From: CADCVT01 sp036389155 | Lineage (GTDB): Bacteria; Actinomycetota; Thermoleophilia; Solirubrobacterales; Solirubrobacteraceae | DNA: 64,000 nucleotides | Reading direction: 5' to 3' | Assembly (NCBI GenBank): GCA_036389155.1 | Contig: DASVQN010000014.1 | Span: 86,088 to 150,087 of the forward strand | In this document: positions 41,574 through 50,344 of the stretch, piece after piece | Position numbering within the stretch: the first letter of the stretch is position 1 | How the letters are laid out: each line of letters starts with the position of its first letter | Program-made: the position numbers and the translations under genes | The notes under the pieces: model-generated | The model's database searches: none | The model's input: only the letters and a program-made list of their open reading frames with translations | Told to the model about the DNA's origin: nothing

Positions 41574-44165
41574 ATGGGGAGGATCGCATCGCTGGCCGCG
41601 CTCTTCGCGCTGCTCGCCGCCGCCGCCGCGAACGCCGCCGCGCCGCCGGGCGAGGTCACCATCCGCCGCGGCCCCGAGGGCACGCCGCACATCCGCGCCA
41701 CCACGTGGGAGGCGCTCGGCTACGGCTTCGCGCGCGCCCACGCGCAGGACAACCTGTGCGTCCTCGCCGACGCGTACGTCACCGTCCGCGGCGAGCGCTC
41801 GAAGTACTTCGGCCCCGACGGCACGTACCCGATCCGCAACACGGACACGACGCCCAACAACCTTGCCTCCGACTTCTTCTGGGCCCGCGTGAAGAAGGAC
41901 CGCGTCGTCGAGAAGCTCATCGACGCGAAGGACGATCCCCCCGCCCCCGAGGTGCACCGCGTCGTCAAGGGCTACGTCGCCGGCTACAACGACTTCCTCG
42001 CCGAGGACTTCCCGCAGTACGAGGACCCGCGCTGCGCGGGCAAGCCGTGGGTCAAGCCGATCGAGGAGATCGACGTCTACCGGCGCTTCCACCAGCTGGC
42101 GACGCTCGCCTCGCAGATGGTCGCCGTCGACGGGATCGGGAACGCCCAGCCGCCGACGCCGGACGCCCAGGGCGGCGGAGAGGACGCCGCGCTGCAGGCG
42201 ATCCAGACCCACGACGTCACGCAGCTGCGGCGCCCGTTCGGCGGCGGCAGCAACGCCATCGCCCTCGGCCGCGACGCCACGGACAACGGACTCGGGATGC
42301 TTCTCGGCAACCCCCACCAGCCCTGGCAGGACGCCGAGCGCTTCTTCCAGTCGCACCTCACGATCCCCGGCCAGATCGACGTCGCAGGCGCGTCGCTCTA
42401 CGGCGTCCCGGCGATCAACATCGGCTACACGAAGGACCTGGCGTGGAGCCACACGGTCTCCACCGCCCGCCGCTTCGTCATCGTCGAGCTGCAGCTCGTG
42501 CCCGGCTCCCCGACGACCTACCTCGTCGACGGCCAGCCCAAGGAGATGAAGCGGACGACGGTGACGGTCGAGACGCCCGACGGCCCGCAGACGCGCACGC
42601 TGTACGCGACCGACCTCGGCCCCGTCACCACCTCCCTCCAGGGCCTGCCCATCTTCCCGTGGACGCCGGCGCGCGCCTTCGTCATGTTCGACGCGAACGC
42701 CGACAACTTCGGCCGCCTGCTCAATCACTTCTTCGAGGTCAACCGCGCGCACTCGGTGCAGGAGCTGCGCGCGATCCTCAAGCGCCACCGGGGCATCCCG
42801 TGGGTCAACACGATCGCGGCCGACCGCGCCGGCGACGCCTACTACGCCGACATCGGCTCGGTCCCGAACGTCGACGACGCGAAGCTCGCGGACTGCTCGA
42901 CGCCGCTGGGCAAGGGGCTCGACAGCGCGGCGCGCGTGCAGGTGCTCGACGGCTCGCGCGCCTCGTGCGCGCCCGACGGGATCCTCCCGCTCGACAAGCA
43001 GCCCGAGCTGCTGCGCGGCGACTACACGGAGAACTCGAACGACTCGTACTGGCTCTCGAACGCCCGCACGCGCGTCGAGGGCTTCCCGCGCATCATCGGC
43101 GAGGAGCGGACGACCCGCTCGGTCCGCACCCGCATGGCGCTCACGCTCATCGAGGACCAGCTCAAGCAGGCGCCGTTCAGCCTGCGCGCGCTGCAGGACC
43201 TCGAGTTCGCCAACCGCGTCAAGCTCGAGGAGCTGTGGCGACCCGACCTGATCGGCATGTGCCGCAGCGAGCCGGGGATCCCGCCCGCGGCGTGCGACGT
43301 GCTCGAGCGCTGGAGCGGGCGCGACGACCTCGACGCCCGCGGCGCGCTGCTCTTCCGCCGCTTCGCCGAGCGCGCGCTCGGCGCGACGCCGACCCCGTTC
43401 CGCACGCCGTTCGACCCCGAGGACCCCGTCGGAACGCCGAGCGGCCTCGACACCGAGAACCCGCAGGTCCGCCAGGCGCTGCACGACGCGCTGACCGACC
43501 TCGAGGGCGCCGGTGCCGCCTTCGACGCGCCGCTGTCGGCCCTGCAGTACGAGACGCGCGGCGAGCGGATCCCGCTGCACGGCGGCCCGGACCGGATGGG
43601 CCTGTTCAACGTCATCGACACGCAGTGGGACGCCGAGAAGGGCTACACCGACGTCAACTTCGGCGCGACCTACATCCAGGCCGTGCAGTTCACCAAGGCG
43701 GGCTGCGGGATCGACGCGCGGACGGTCCTGGCGCACTCGCTCGCGACCGACCCCACGTCGCCCTTCTTCGCCAACGGGACGCAGCTCTTCCGCGACAAGC
43801 AGTGGGTCGACCAGCCGTTCTGCGAGGCCGACGTCGACGCGCGCACGCAGCCCGTCGCGCGCTACGGCGCCGGCACGCCCGCGCGCGGCGGCCGCGGCCG
43901 CAAGCGGCGCCGGCTGGTCACCGGCGTGCGCTTCCGTCACGGCAAGCTGCGCTTCCGCCTCGCGCGTCGCGCGCGGTTGACGATCACCGTCAGGCACGGC
44001 AGGCGCGTCGTCCGCCGCATCCGGACCAGCCGCCGCGCGGGCCGCCACGCGCTCCGTCTGCGGCTGCGCCGCGGGCGTTCCTACCGCCTGACCATCGTCG
44101 CCCGCCGCAAGGGCGAGCGGGTGCGCGTGCGCGGGACCATCCGCGTCCGGCGCCCGGTCAGATGA
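41574..44165 (+). CDS. Secreted penicillin-acylase family enzyme (PvdQ/AHL-acylase type)
   Basis: An 863-residue exported Ntn-hydrolase precursor with signal peptide RIASLAALFALLAAAAANAA. The alpha part contains IRRGPEGTPHIRATTWEALG and YGFARAHAQDNLCVLAD. The chain-start serine is S226 in GGGSNAIALG; autocleavage before it would give a beta chain beginning SNAIALGRD. The downstream pattern LGNPHQPWQDAERFFQSHL and TIPGQIDVAGASLYGVPAIN matches PvdQ, QuiP and aculeacin acylases, which remove fatty acyl chains from AHLs or lipopeptides, so an acyl-amide substrate is likely. The last 90 residues are an Arg-rich beta module (RRRLVTGVRFRHGKLRFRLA) found on exported proteins of this clade. Confidence 0.88.
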   Translation: MGRIASLAALFALLAAAAANAAAPPGEVTIRRGPEGTPHIRATTWEALGYGFARAHAQDNLCVLADAYVTVRGERSKYFGPDGTYPIRNTDTTPNNLASDFFWARVKKDRVVEKLIDAKDDPPAPEVHRVVKGYVAGYNDFLAEDFPQYEDPRCAGKPWVKPIEEIDVYRRFHQLATLASQMVAVDGIGNAQPPTPDAQGGGEDAALQAIQTHDVTQLRRPFGGGSNAIALGRDATDNGLGMLLGNPHQPWQDAERFFQSHLTIPGQIDVAGASLYGVPAINIGYTKDLAWSHTVSTARRFVIVELQLVPGSPTTYLVDGQPKEMKRTTVTVETPDGPQTRTLYATDLGPVTTSLQGLPIFPWTPARAFVMFDANADNFGRLLNHFFEVNRAHSVQELRAILKRHRGIPWVNTIAADRAGDAYYADIGSVPNVDDAKLADCSTPLGKGLDSAARVQVLDGSRASCAPDGILPLDKQPELLRGDYTENSNDSYWLSNARTRVEGFPRIIGEERTTRSVRTRMALTLIEDQLKQAPFSLRALQDLEFANRVKLEELWRPDLIGMCRSEPGIPPAACDVLERWSGRDDLDARGALLFRRFAERALGATPTPFRTPFDPEDPVGTPSGLDTENPQVRQALHDALTDLEGAGAAFDAPLSALQYETRGERIPLHGGPDRMGLFNVIDTQWDAEKGYTDVNFGATYIQAVQFTKAGCGIDARTVLAHSLATDPTSPFFANGTQLFRDKQWVDQPFCEADVDARTQPVARYGAGTPARGGRGRKRRRLVTGVRFRHGKLRFRLARRARLTITVRHGRRVVRRIRTSRRAGRHALRLRLRRGRSYRLTIVARRKGERVRVRGTIRVRRPVR

Positions 44166-44194
44166 CGGGCAACACGCGCCGCTAGATCGCCCGC

Positions 44195-44223
44195 GTCGCG
44201 CCCGCGGGGAGCGGGTACGCGAC
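44195..44223 (+). terminator. GC-rich hairpin between acylase and acyltransferase genes
   Basis: GTCGCGCCCGC (44195-44205) pairs with GCGGG-TA-CGCGAC (44211-44223) around a GGGGA loop. There is no T tail, and the stem ends 4 nt before the ATG at 44228, so it may end the acylase transcript or mask the downstream start. Confidence 0.4.
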
Positions 44224-44227
44224 AGAC

Positions 44228-45142
44228 ATGGCCACGACGCAGCAGGCTCAACGACACGCGCGGAAGAAGCGCGAGCAGGCGGAAGAGCGGCGGGAGAAGG
44301 CGTCCGGGGTGGCCGGCTGGGTCGCGGAGCGCGCCGGCGACTGGTCGCTCGACGTCGCCGAGGACCAGGCCAGGCTCATGGATCGCCAGAAGTACTTCTG
44401 GAACCCGCTCATGGACTACTGGTTCCGGATGGAGATCGAGGGCTGGGACCGCATCCCCGAGCCGCCCGCGCTCTTCATCGGCATTCACTCCGGAGCGCCG
44501 TTCGTGTGGGACGCGTGGACGGTCGGGATCCAGTGGTGGCGGCGGTTCGGCAGCGACCGGATCCTGCACGGCACCGCACACGACGCCCTCATGGCCGCGC
44601 CGCTCATCGGCGACTACTTCCGCAGGATGGGCGTGCTGCCCGCGGCGCCCGACAGCATCGCCTCGGCGCTCGCCGCCGGCCGCGACGTCGCGCTGTGGCC
44701 GGGCGGCGAGGTCGACTCGCTGCGCAAGTGGACGCAGCGCGACGAGGCCATCCTCGCCGGGCGCAAGGGCTTCGTCCGCATGGCGATCAAGACCGGCGTG
44801 CCTATCGTCCCGATCTCCACCGTCGGCGGGCCGGACTCGATGCCGGTCATCGCCACCGGGCGGCGCCTCGCGAAGGCGCTGCAGCTCGACAAGGTCGCGC
44901 GGCTGAAGAACTTCCCGATCGCGCTGAGCGCGCCGTGGGGCATCTCGCCGGCGATGCTGCCGGAGATCCCGCTGCCGACGAAGATCCGCACCGCGTTCCA
45001 GGAGCCGATCGAGCTCGACGACGACCCCGCGCGCGCCGACGACGAGCAGTACGTGGATCGCATGTACGAGGAGGTCCGGCAGAGCATCCAGTCAGGGATG
45101 GACGCGCTCGCCCGGCGCCGGGCGTTCCCCGTCTTCGGGTGA
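44228..45142 (+). CDS. Lysophospholipid acyltransferase-family (MGAT-like LPLAT) protein
   Basis: A 304-residue acyltransferase. A basic helical N-terminus (QRHARKKREQAEERREK) could sit on the membrane surface. Motifs are IGIHSGAPFVWDAW (acyltransferase His and Asp), ALWPGGEVDSLRKW (the PGG block of MGAT/LPLAT proteins) and GVPIVPISTVGGPDSM. It likely transfers fatty acyl groups to a glycerolipid or related acceptor. A second member lies at 49470-50327 with the same C-terminal pattern (FPVFG versus LPVLG). The next gene begins on the GTGA overlap. Confidence 0.85.
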   Translation: MATTQQAQRHARKKREQAEERREKASGVAGWVAERAGDWSLDVAEDQARLMDRQKYFWNPLMDYWFRMEIEGWDRIPEPPALFIGIHSGAPFVWDAWTVGIQWWRRFGSDRILHGTAHDALMAAPLIGDYFRRMGVLPAAPDSIASALAAGRDVALWPGGEVDSLRKWTQRDEAILAGRKGFVRMAIKTGVPIVPISTVGGPDSMPVIATGRRLAKALQLDKVARLKNFPIALSAPWGISPAMLPEIPLPTKIRTAFQEPIELDDDPARADDEQYVDRMYEEVRQSIQSGMDALARRRAFPVFG

Positions 45143-45846
45143 CGCTGCCGCCGGGCTGCCCGCGGCTCAGCCGCCTGTCCGGCGAGGCCCTGGACGCCGA
45201 GCTGCTCGCCCGCGCCCAGCGCTACCCGCTCGCCGCGGGCGACGAGGAGATCGTCGCCCGCGCGCTCGCGTACCCGTACGTCCCGCCGCACGAGTCCTAC
45301 GTCCTCGGCGACCCGGTCCTGGACGGTCGCCACCGCGTGCTCGCGTACGGCGCGAACGGGTCGCCGGAGGTGCTGCGGCGCAAGCTCGGGCCGGACGTCG
45401 AGCTCGCCGTGCAGGCGCAGACGCTGCACGGCTTCGAGCTCGTCTACTCGGCGCACATCTCCGCCTACGGCGCGATCCCCGCGACGATCCACGCCGTCCC
45501 CGGCGCGGCGATCCCCGTCTTCGTGCTCCTCCTCGACGACCACCAGCTCGTCCGCCTCGCGGAGACCGAGTTCAACTACTCCATCCAGCGCCTCGGCGGG
45601 GACCTGATCGCGTTCGTCTCCCGCCACGGCACGCTGGGGCTGACCGGCGAGCCGATCCGCCTCGCCGACCGCGGCCAGCGCGAGCTGCAGGCCCTCGTCC
45701 GCGAGCACGTCGCGCCGGGGGAGAGCGAGGAGGAGTTCATCCTGCGCAACGTCCGCGACCACGCCCGCGCGCTGCGGTTCACGATCGAGCTGCGCCGCAC
45801 CGGGATCCCGTTCAGCGCGGAGGGCGCTGAGCTGCTCGACGTGTGA
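45139..45846 (+). CDS. Gamma-glutamylcyclotransferase-like fold protein (putative)
   Basis: A 235-residue protein of uncertain family. The block VLAYGANGSPEVLRRKLG resembles the YGSN-binding loop of GGCT folds, and HGFELVYSAHISAYGAIPAT with AIPVFVLLLDDHQLVRLAETE follows the GGCT pattern of strand, Gly turn and a conserved Glu. I see no second-line evidence, so the assignment is inference. GTG start overlaps the acyltransferase stop (GTGA), and the glucan phosphorylase starts 12 bp downstream, suggesting one transcription unit. Confidence 0.65.
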   Translation: MTLPPGCPRLSRLSGEALDAELLARAQRYPLAAGDEEIVARALAYPYVPPHESYVLGDPVLDGRHRVLAYGANGSPEVLRRKLGPDVELAVQAQTLHGFELVYSAHISAYGAIPATIHAVPGAAIPVFVLLLDDHQLVRLAETEFNYSIQRLGGDLIAFVSRHGTLGLTGEPIRLADRGQRELQALVREHVAPGESEEEFILRNVRDHARALRFTIELRRTGIPFSAEGAELLDV

Positions 45847-45858
45847 TCATGCGCCGCC

Positions 45859-47994
45859 GTGACGGCGGGGCGGGACGACATCGAGCGCGCCGCGGGCGCG
45901 CTGGCCTCGCGGCTGCCCTGGCCGCTGGCGGTGCACGCGCGGCTCGCCTTCAACTACCGCTGGGCGTGGCTGGCCGACGGCCCGGACGTCTTCCGGGCGG
46001 TCGACGCGGCGCGCTGGCGGGCCTGCGGCGGCAACCCCGTGCGGCTGCTGGAGGAGGCGTCGGGCGAGGCGCTGCTGCGCGCCGCGGCGGACCCGTCGCT
46101 GATCGCGCGGGCCGAGGCCGTCGAGCGCGCCGTCCGCGCGGACCTCGCTCGGCCGCCGCGCGACGAGGTCGTCGCCGCCGATCGGCCCGTGGCGTACTTC
46201 TCGGCCGAGTTCGCCGTCCACGGCTCGCTCCCGATCTACTCGGGCGGGCTCGGCGCGCTGGCCGGCGACGTGCTCAAGGAGGCGTCCGACGTCGCGCTGC
46301 CGTTCGTCGGCGTCGGGCTCATGTACCGCCGCGGCTACTTCCGCCAGCGCATCGACGCGACGGGGTGGCAGCAGGAGTACTGGGTGCCGACCGACCCCGA
46401 GCGCACGCCGGCGGTGCTCGTGACGGCGGGGGACGAGCGCGCGCCGGTCAAGGTGACGGTGCCGGTCGGCGAGCAGGACGTGGTCGCCCAGGTGTGGCGG
46501 GTCGACGTCGGGCGGGTCCCGCTCCTCCTGCTCGACACCGACCTGCCGGAGAACGACCGCATGGCCCGGTGGATCACCTCGCGCCTCTACGACGGCGATC
46601 CCGACACGCGCCTGGCGCAGTACACGGTGCTCGGCGTCGGCGGGATCCAGGCGCTGCGCGCCCTCGGGATCGAGCCCGGGATCGTGCACATGAACGAGGG
46701 CCACGCGGCGCTCGCGGCGCTGGAGGCGGCGCGCGAGGCCGGCGGGCCGTTCGACGACGCCCTCGCCGCGGTGCGAGAGCGCACGGTCTTCACCACCCAC
46801 ACGCCCGTGCCCGCGGGCAACGACACGTACCCGCCGGACCAGGTCGCGTCGACGCTGCGGCGGCTCGCCGAGGGGTGCGGCGTCGACGCGTCGCGCTTCG
46901 TCCGCCTCGCTCGAACGCATCCCGACGACGACGGCGAGCCCTTCGGCGTCACCCAGCTCGCGCTGCGCTCCAGCCGCGCGGCGAACGGCGTGAGCCGCCG
47001 CCACGGCGAGGTGGCGCGCGAGATGTGGCAGGGGCTCTGGCCGGACTGCGCGGCGCGCGACGTGCCGATCGGGCACGTCACGAACGGCGCGCACGTGCCC
47101 TCGTGGGTCGGCGCGCCGATGCGCCGGCTGCTCGACCGCCACCTGGGCGAGGGCTGGGCGATGCGCCTGCTCGACGAGCGCGAGGCGATCCTGGCCGCGA
47201 TCGACGGGATCCCCGACGAGGAGCTGTGGGCGGTCCGCTGCGAGCAGCGGCGGCTGCTCGTCGACTTCGTGCGCGACCGCAGCGTCCTCGATCGCGCCGC
47301 GCGCGGCGAGCCGCGCCACTACGCCGAGGCGGCCGCCCGCGCGTTCGACCCCGACGCGCTGACGATCGGCTTCGCCCGCCGCGTGGCGACCTACAAGCGC
47401 CTGTACCTGCTCCTCCACGACATGCACCGCAGCCTCGAGCTCATCCGCGGCGACCGGCCGGTCCAGTTCGTGCTGGCCGGGAAGGCGCACCCGCGCGACG
47501 ACGAGGCCAAGCGCGTCGTGCAGCACGTCTTCGGCATCCGCGGAGAGGAGGGCGTGGCGGGGCGCGTCGTGTTCCTCGAGGACTACGACCTCGGGGTCGC
47601 CGCCCGGCTGGTGCGCGGCTGCGACGTGTGGGTCAACGTGCCGCGCCCGCCGCTGGAGGCCAGCGGAACGAGCGGGATGAAGTCCGCGTTGAACGGCGGC
47701 CTGCAGCTCAGCGTGCTCGACGGCTGGTGGGCCGAGGGCTACGACGGCGAGAACGGCTGGGCGCTGTCCGGCGACGTCGACCACGACCACGGCGCGCAGG
47801 ACGCCCGGCACGCCGCCGACCTCGTCCGCATCCTCGGCGAGGAGGTCGTGCCCGAGTTCCACGACCGCGGCGAGGACGGCGTGCCGCGCGCGTGGGTCGC
47901 GCGCGTCAAGCGATCGATGCGGACGAACGTCCCGGAGTTCAGTGCGACGCGGATGCTGCTGGACTACGAGCGGACGATGTACCGGCGCGCTTGA
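45859..47994 (+). CDS. glgP: Alpha-glucan (glycogen/maltodextrin) phosphorylase
   Basis: A 711-residue GT35 enzyme of the short archaeal/actinomycete type. Key segments: AYFSAEFAVHGSLPIYSGGLG, GVGLMYRRGYFRQ, IVHMNEGHAALA, FTTHTPVPAGND, VTNGAHVPSW, GFARRVATYKR, QFVLAGKAHPRDDEAK and the PLP-lysine motif EASGTSGMKSALNG. It should release glucose-1-phosphate from glycogen or similar glucans using pyridoxal phosphate. GTG at 45859, 12 bp after the previous stop. The TGA is followed by 54 bp before the DUF1059 gene. Confidence 0.93.
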   Translation: MTAGRDDIERAAGALASRLPWPLAVHARLAFNYRWAWLADGPDVFRAVDAARWRACGGNPVRLLEEASGEALLRAAADPSLIARAEAVERAVRADLARPPRDEVVAADRPVAYFSAEFAVHGSLPIYSGGLGALAGDVLKEASDVALPFVGVGLMYRRGYFRQRIDATGWQQEYWVPTDPERTPAVLVTAGDERAPVKVTVPVGEQDVVAQVWRVDVGRVPLLLLDTDLPENDRMARWITSRLYDGDPDTRLAQYTVLGVGGIQALRALGIEPGIVHMNEGHAALAALEAAREAGGPFDDALAAVRERTVFTTHTPVPAGNDTYPPDQVASTLRRLAEGCGVDASRFVRLARTHPDDDGEPFGVTQLALRSSRAANGVSRRHGEVAREMWQGLWPDCAARDVPIGHVTNGAHVPSWVGAPMRRLLDRHLGEGWAMRLLDEREAILAAIDGIPDEELWAVRCEQRRLLVDFVRDRSVLDRAARGEPRHYAEAAARAFDPDALTIGFARRVATYKRLYLLLHDMHRSLELIRGDRPVQFVLAGKAHPRDDEAKRVVQHVFGIRGEEGVAGRVVFLEDYDLGVAARLVRGCDVWVNVPRPPLEASGTSGMKSALNGGLQLSVLDGWWAEGYDGENGWALSGDVDHDHGAQDARHAADLVRILGEEVVPEFHDRGEDGVPRAWVARVKRSMRTNVPEFSATRMLLDYERTMYRRA

Positions 47995-48048
47995 CGCGGC
48001 GCGTGACGCGGGTGTAGACCAGCGTCAGTCAACGAGAGGAGCGCGTAC

Positions 48049-48273
48049 ATGGGACGCGTCATGGCCGACTGCCGCAGGTTCGAGAGCGACTCGAACTGCT
48101 CCCTCACCATCATGGGCGAGGAGGACGAGGTGATCCGTGCCGCCGCCGAGCACGCGGCGTCCGTCCACGGGCACGAGGACACCCCCGAGCTGCGCGAGCA
48201 GATGAAGGGCATGCTCGAGGCCGCGTCCGACTACTCGGACGCGCCGCGCGAGAAGGAGGCGCTGCCGGGCTAG
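48049..48273 (+). CDS. DUF1059 small protein
   Basis: A 74-residue DUF1059 protein with two Cys (ADCRRFESDSNCSLTIMGE), the EEDEVIRAAAEHAASVHGHE helix and a charged tail. The family is thought to be a small metal- or redox-related domain, without known function. ATG at 48049 has GAGAGGAG about 8 nt upstream, one of the few clear ribosome binding sites here. The stop shares CTAG with the stop of the convergent hydrolase. A shorter relative is encoded at 56804-56965. Confidence 0.85.
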   Translation: MGRVMADCRRFESDSNCSLTIMGEEDEVIRAAAEHAASVHGHEDTPELREQMKGMLEAASDYSDAPREKEALPG

Positions 48274-49442
48274 CGCTCCGCGGCGACGGGGTCGCGCAGG
48301 AACCGCAGGATCGCGTCGTGCGTGACCTGCGGGCGCTCGAGCTGCGGGACGTGGCCGCAGTTGAGCTCGAGGTGGTGCGCGGCGGGGAGCGCCTCGCGCA
48401 CGTGGCGCGCGAACCGCAGCGGCACGACCTGGTCCTGCCGGCCCCAGACGAAGAGCGACGGCGTCTCGAGCTGTTGGAGGCGCGTCCAGAAGCCCTTCTC
48501 GCCGTGCGGCTCCTCGAGGTAGATGTTGCGCGCCGCGGCGTAGAACGCCGCGCGGCCGTTCGGCGTCAGGTAGGAGCGCAGGAACTCGTCGACGCCGGCG
48601 GCGGTCCAGCCGTCGGTCGCGCCGGGGATCGCGCGGCGCACGATCGACTCCACGAGCGCGCGCGGCGCGGGCTGGATCGCGCCGAGCTGCGGCGGCACGA
48701 GGCGCAGCAGCGGCGCCCACGGCCGGTCGCGCAGCCACGCCAGCGACGGCGCGAGCAGCGCGAGCCGCCGCACGCGCTCCGGGTGGCGCAGCCCCATCTC
48801 GATCGCGACCCGCCCGCCCATCGAGTTGCCGACGACGTCCGCGCGCTCGATGTCCAGCGCGTCGAGCAGCGCTGCCACGGCGCCCGCGAAGTACTTGGCG
48901 TGGTAGGGGGCGCGCAACGGCTTGTCCGAGTCCCCGAAGCCGGGGAGGTCGATCGCGATCGCGCGGTGGTGCGGCGCCAGCGCGGCCACGGTGGGGAGGA
49001 AGGACGCCTTCGTCGCGCCGAGCCCGTGGAGCAGGACGACCGGGGTTCCCGACCCGGCCTGCATCGTCGAGATCTCGCCCGCCTCCGTCTTCACCGGTAC
49101 GAACCGCAGGCGGCTCTCGTCGTCGTCCGGGGCGGCGGTCGCGGCGAGGAAGCCCACGCCGAGGTGCAGGTCGCGGCGGACCTGCAGCCGGCCGGAGCGG
49201 AACGCCGCCATGCCGCCGCTGAGGTCGTTGGCCAGGCGGTGCCACGTGCGCCCGTCGGCCGTGATGATCGCGTCCGGCTCGCGGCCGTCCGCCTCGCGCA
49301 GCTCGGCGCTCCCCTCGTGCAGCACGACGTCCCACGAGCCCACGCCGGAGCCCTCCAGCCGCACGCGCGCCTCACGGCGGCCGAGCTCGAGGACGCGCGG
49401 GTCGAAGCGCTGGACGAGGGCGGTGAGGGTCTCGGGTGGCAT
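48270..49442 (-). CDS. SCP2-like domain fused to alpha/beta-hydrolase
   Basis: A 390-residue fusion. Residues 1-100 form an SCP2 sterol-transfer-like domain (WDVVLHEGSAELREADG, DAIITADGRTWHRLANDLSG, AAFRSGRLQVRRDLHLG). Residues about 110-390 are a hydrolase with VVLLHGLGATKASF, IDLPGFGDSDKP, VVGNSMGGRVAIEM as nucleophile elbow, SLFVWGRQDQVV and the late His in NCGHVPQLERP. The SCP2 part may present a hydrophobic ester to the hydrolase; this is inference. ATG at 49442, 27 bp from the divergent acyltransferase start, with a perfect 12-bp palindrome between them. Confidence 0.87.
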   Translation of the reverse strand: MPPETLTALVQRFDPRVLELGRREARVRLEGSGVGSWDVVLHEGSAELREADGREPDAIITADGRTWHRLANDLSGGMAAFRSGRLQVRRDLHLGVGFLAATAAPDDDESRLRFVPVKTEAGEISTMQAGSGTPVVLLHGLGATKASFLPTVAALAPHHRAIAIDLPGFGDSDKPLRAPYHAKYFAGAVAALLDALDIERADVVGNSMGGRVAIEMGLRHPERVRRLALLAPSLAWLRDRPWAPLLRLVPPQLGAIQPAPRALVESIVRRAIPGATDGWTAAGVDEFLRSYLTPNGRAAFYAAARNIYLEEPHGEKGFWTRLQQLETPSLFVWGRQDQVVPLRFARHVREALPAAHHLELNCGHVPQLERPQVTHDAILRFLRDPVAAER

Positions 49443-49451
49443 CCGAAGCGA

Positions 49452-49463
49452 TCGGGTACCCGA
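49452..49463. promoter_or_regulatory. 12-bp palindrome between divergent lipid genes
   Basis: TCGGGTACCCGA (49452-49463) is a perfect inverted repeat centred between the starts at 49442 and 49470. On the plus strand TACCCG ends 7 nt before the ATG, so a protein bound here would cover both starts. Confidence 0.45.
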
Positions 49464-49469
49464 ATCACG

Positions 49470-50327
49470 ATGCTGAATCTCGGGACCGGACTGAACGCAC
49501 TCAAGGCAACGCTGGAGGCGGGGCTCGGCGACCTGACCTCCCCGCACTTCGACGACCCGCTCGAGGAGCGCGATCCCGCGTTCATCGACGCGACGATCGA
49601 CGTCTACGACGCGATGCTGCAGCCGTACTTCCGCCCGGAGGTGCGCGGGCTGGAGAAGATCCCGGACGGGCCCGTGCTGCTGGTCGGCAACCACTCCGGC
49701 GGGACGCTGATCGCCGACACGTTCGTCTTCGCGTACGCCTTCATCAAGCACTTCGGGTCCGAGCGGCTCTTCCACCAGCTCGTCCACGACGTCGCGATCA
49801 ACCTGCCCATGGTCGCGCGCGGGCTGCGCAAGTACGGCGGGCTCGCGGCGAGCCACGACAACGCGGAGCGCGCGCTGGAACGGGGTGCCGCGGTCCTCGT
49901 GTACCCGGGCGGCGACCACGAGTCCTACCGGCCGACGTGGAAGCAGGACCAGATCGAGTTCGCCGGGCGCCGCGGCTTCCTGCGGCTCGCGCGCAGGATG
50001 GGCGTCCCCATCGTGCCGGTCGTGGCCATCGGCGGCCAGGAGACGGCGCTCTTCCTCACCCGCGGCCGGCGCCTGGCGAAGGCGACGGGGTGGGACCGCC
50101 TGACGCGCATCAAGGTCGCGCCGTTTCAGATCGCGCCGCCGTTCGGGCTCACGTTCCTCGACCTCCCGACGCGGATCCCGCTGCCGGCGAAGATCACCGT
50201 CCAGGTCCTCGACCCGATCTCGCTGGACGACATCGACGGCGAGCCGGCCTACGACCACGTCACCGGCGTGATGCAGGAGGCCCTGACCGAGCTCGACGCC
50301 GAGCGCACCCTCCCCGTGCTGGGCTGA
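49470..50327 (+). CDS. Lysophospholipid acyltransferase-family (MGAT-like LPLAT) protein, second copy
   Basis: A 285-residue acyltransferase with VGNHSGGTLIADTFVFAYAF, FHQLVHDVAINLPMVA, VLVYPGGDHESYRPTW, GVPIVPVVAIGGQETALFL and a C-terminal TELDAERTLPVLG. Motif order equals that of the gene at 44228-45142. It is divergent from the SCP2-hydrolase fusion, which fits a shared lipid pathway. ATG at 49470. Confidence 0.87.
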   Translation: MLNLGTGLNALKATLEAGLGDLTSPHFDDPLEERDPAFIDATIDVYDAMLQPYFRPEVRGLEKIPDGPVLLVGNHSGGTLIADTFVFAYAFIKHFGSERLFHQLVHDVAINLPMVARGLRKYGGLAASHDNAERALERGAAVLVYPGGDHESYRPTWKQDQIEFAGRRGFLRLARRMGVPIVPVVAIGGQETALFLTRGRRLAKATGWDRLTRIKVAPFQIAPPFGLTFLDLPTRIPLPAKITVQVLDPISLDDIDGEPAYDHVTGVMQEALTELDAERTLPVLG

Positions 50328-50344
50328 GCGGATACGGTCGTCCG

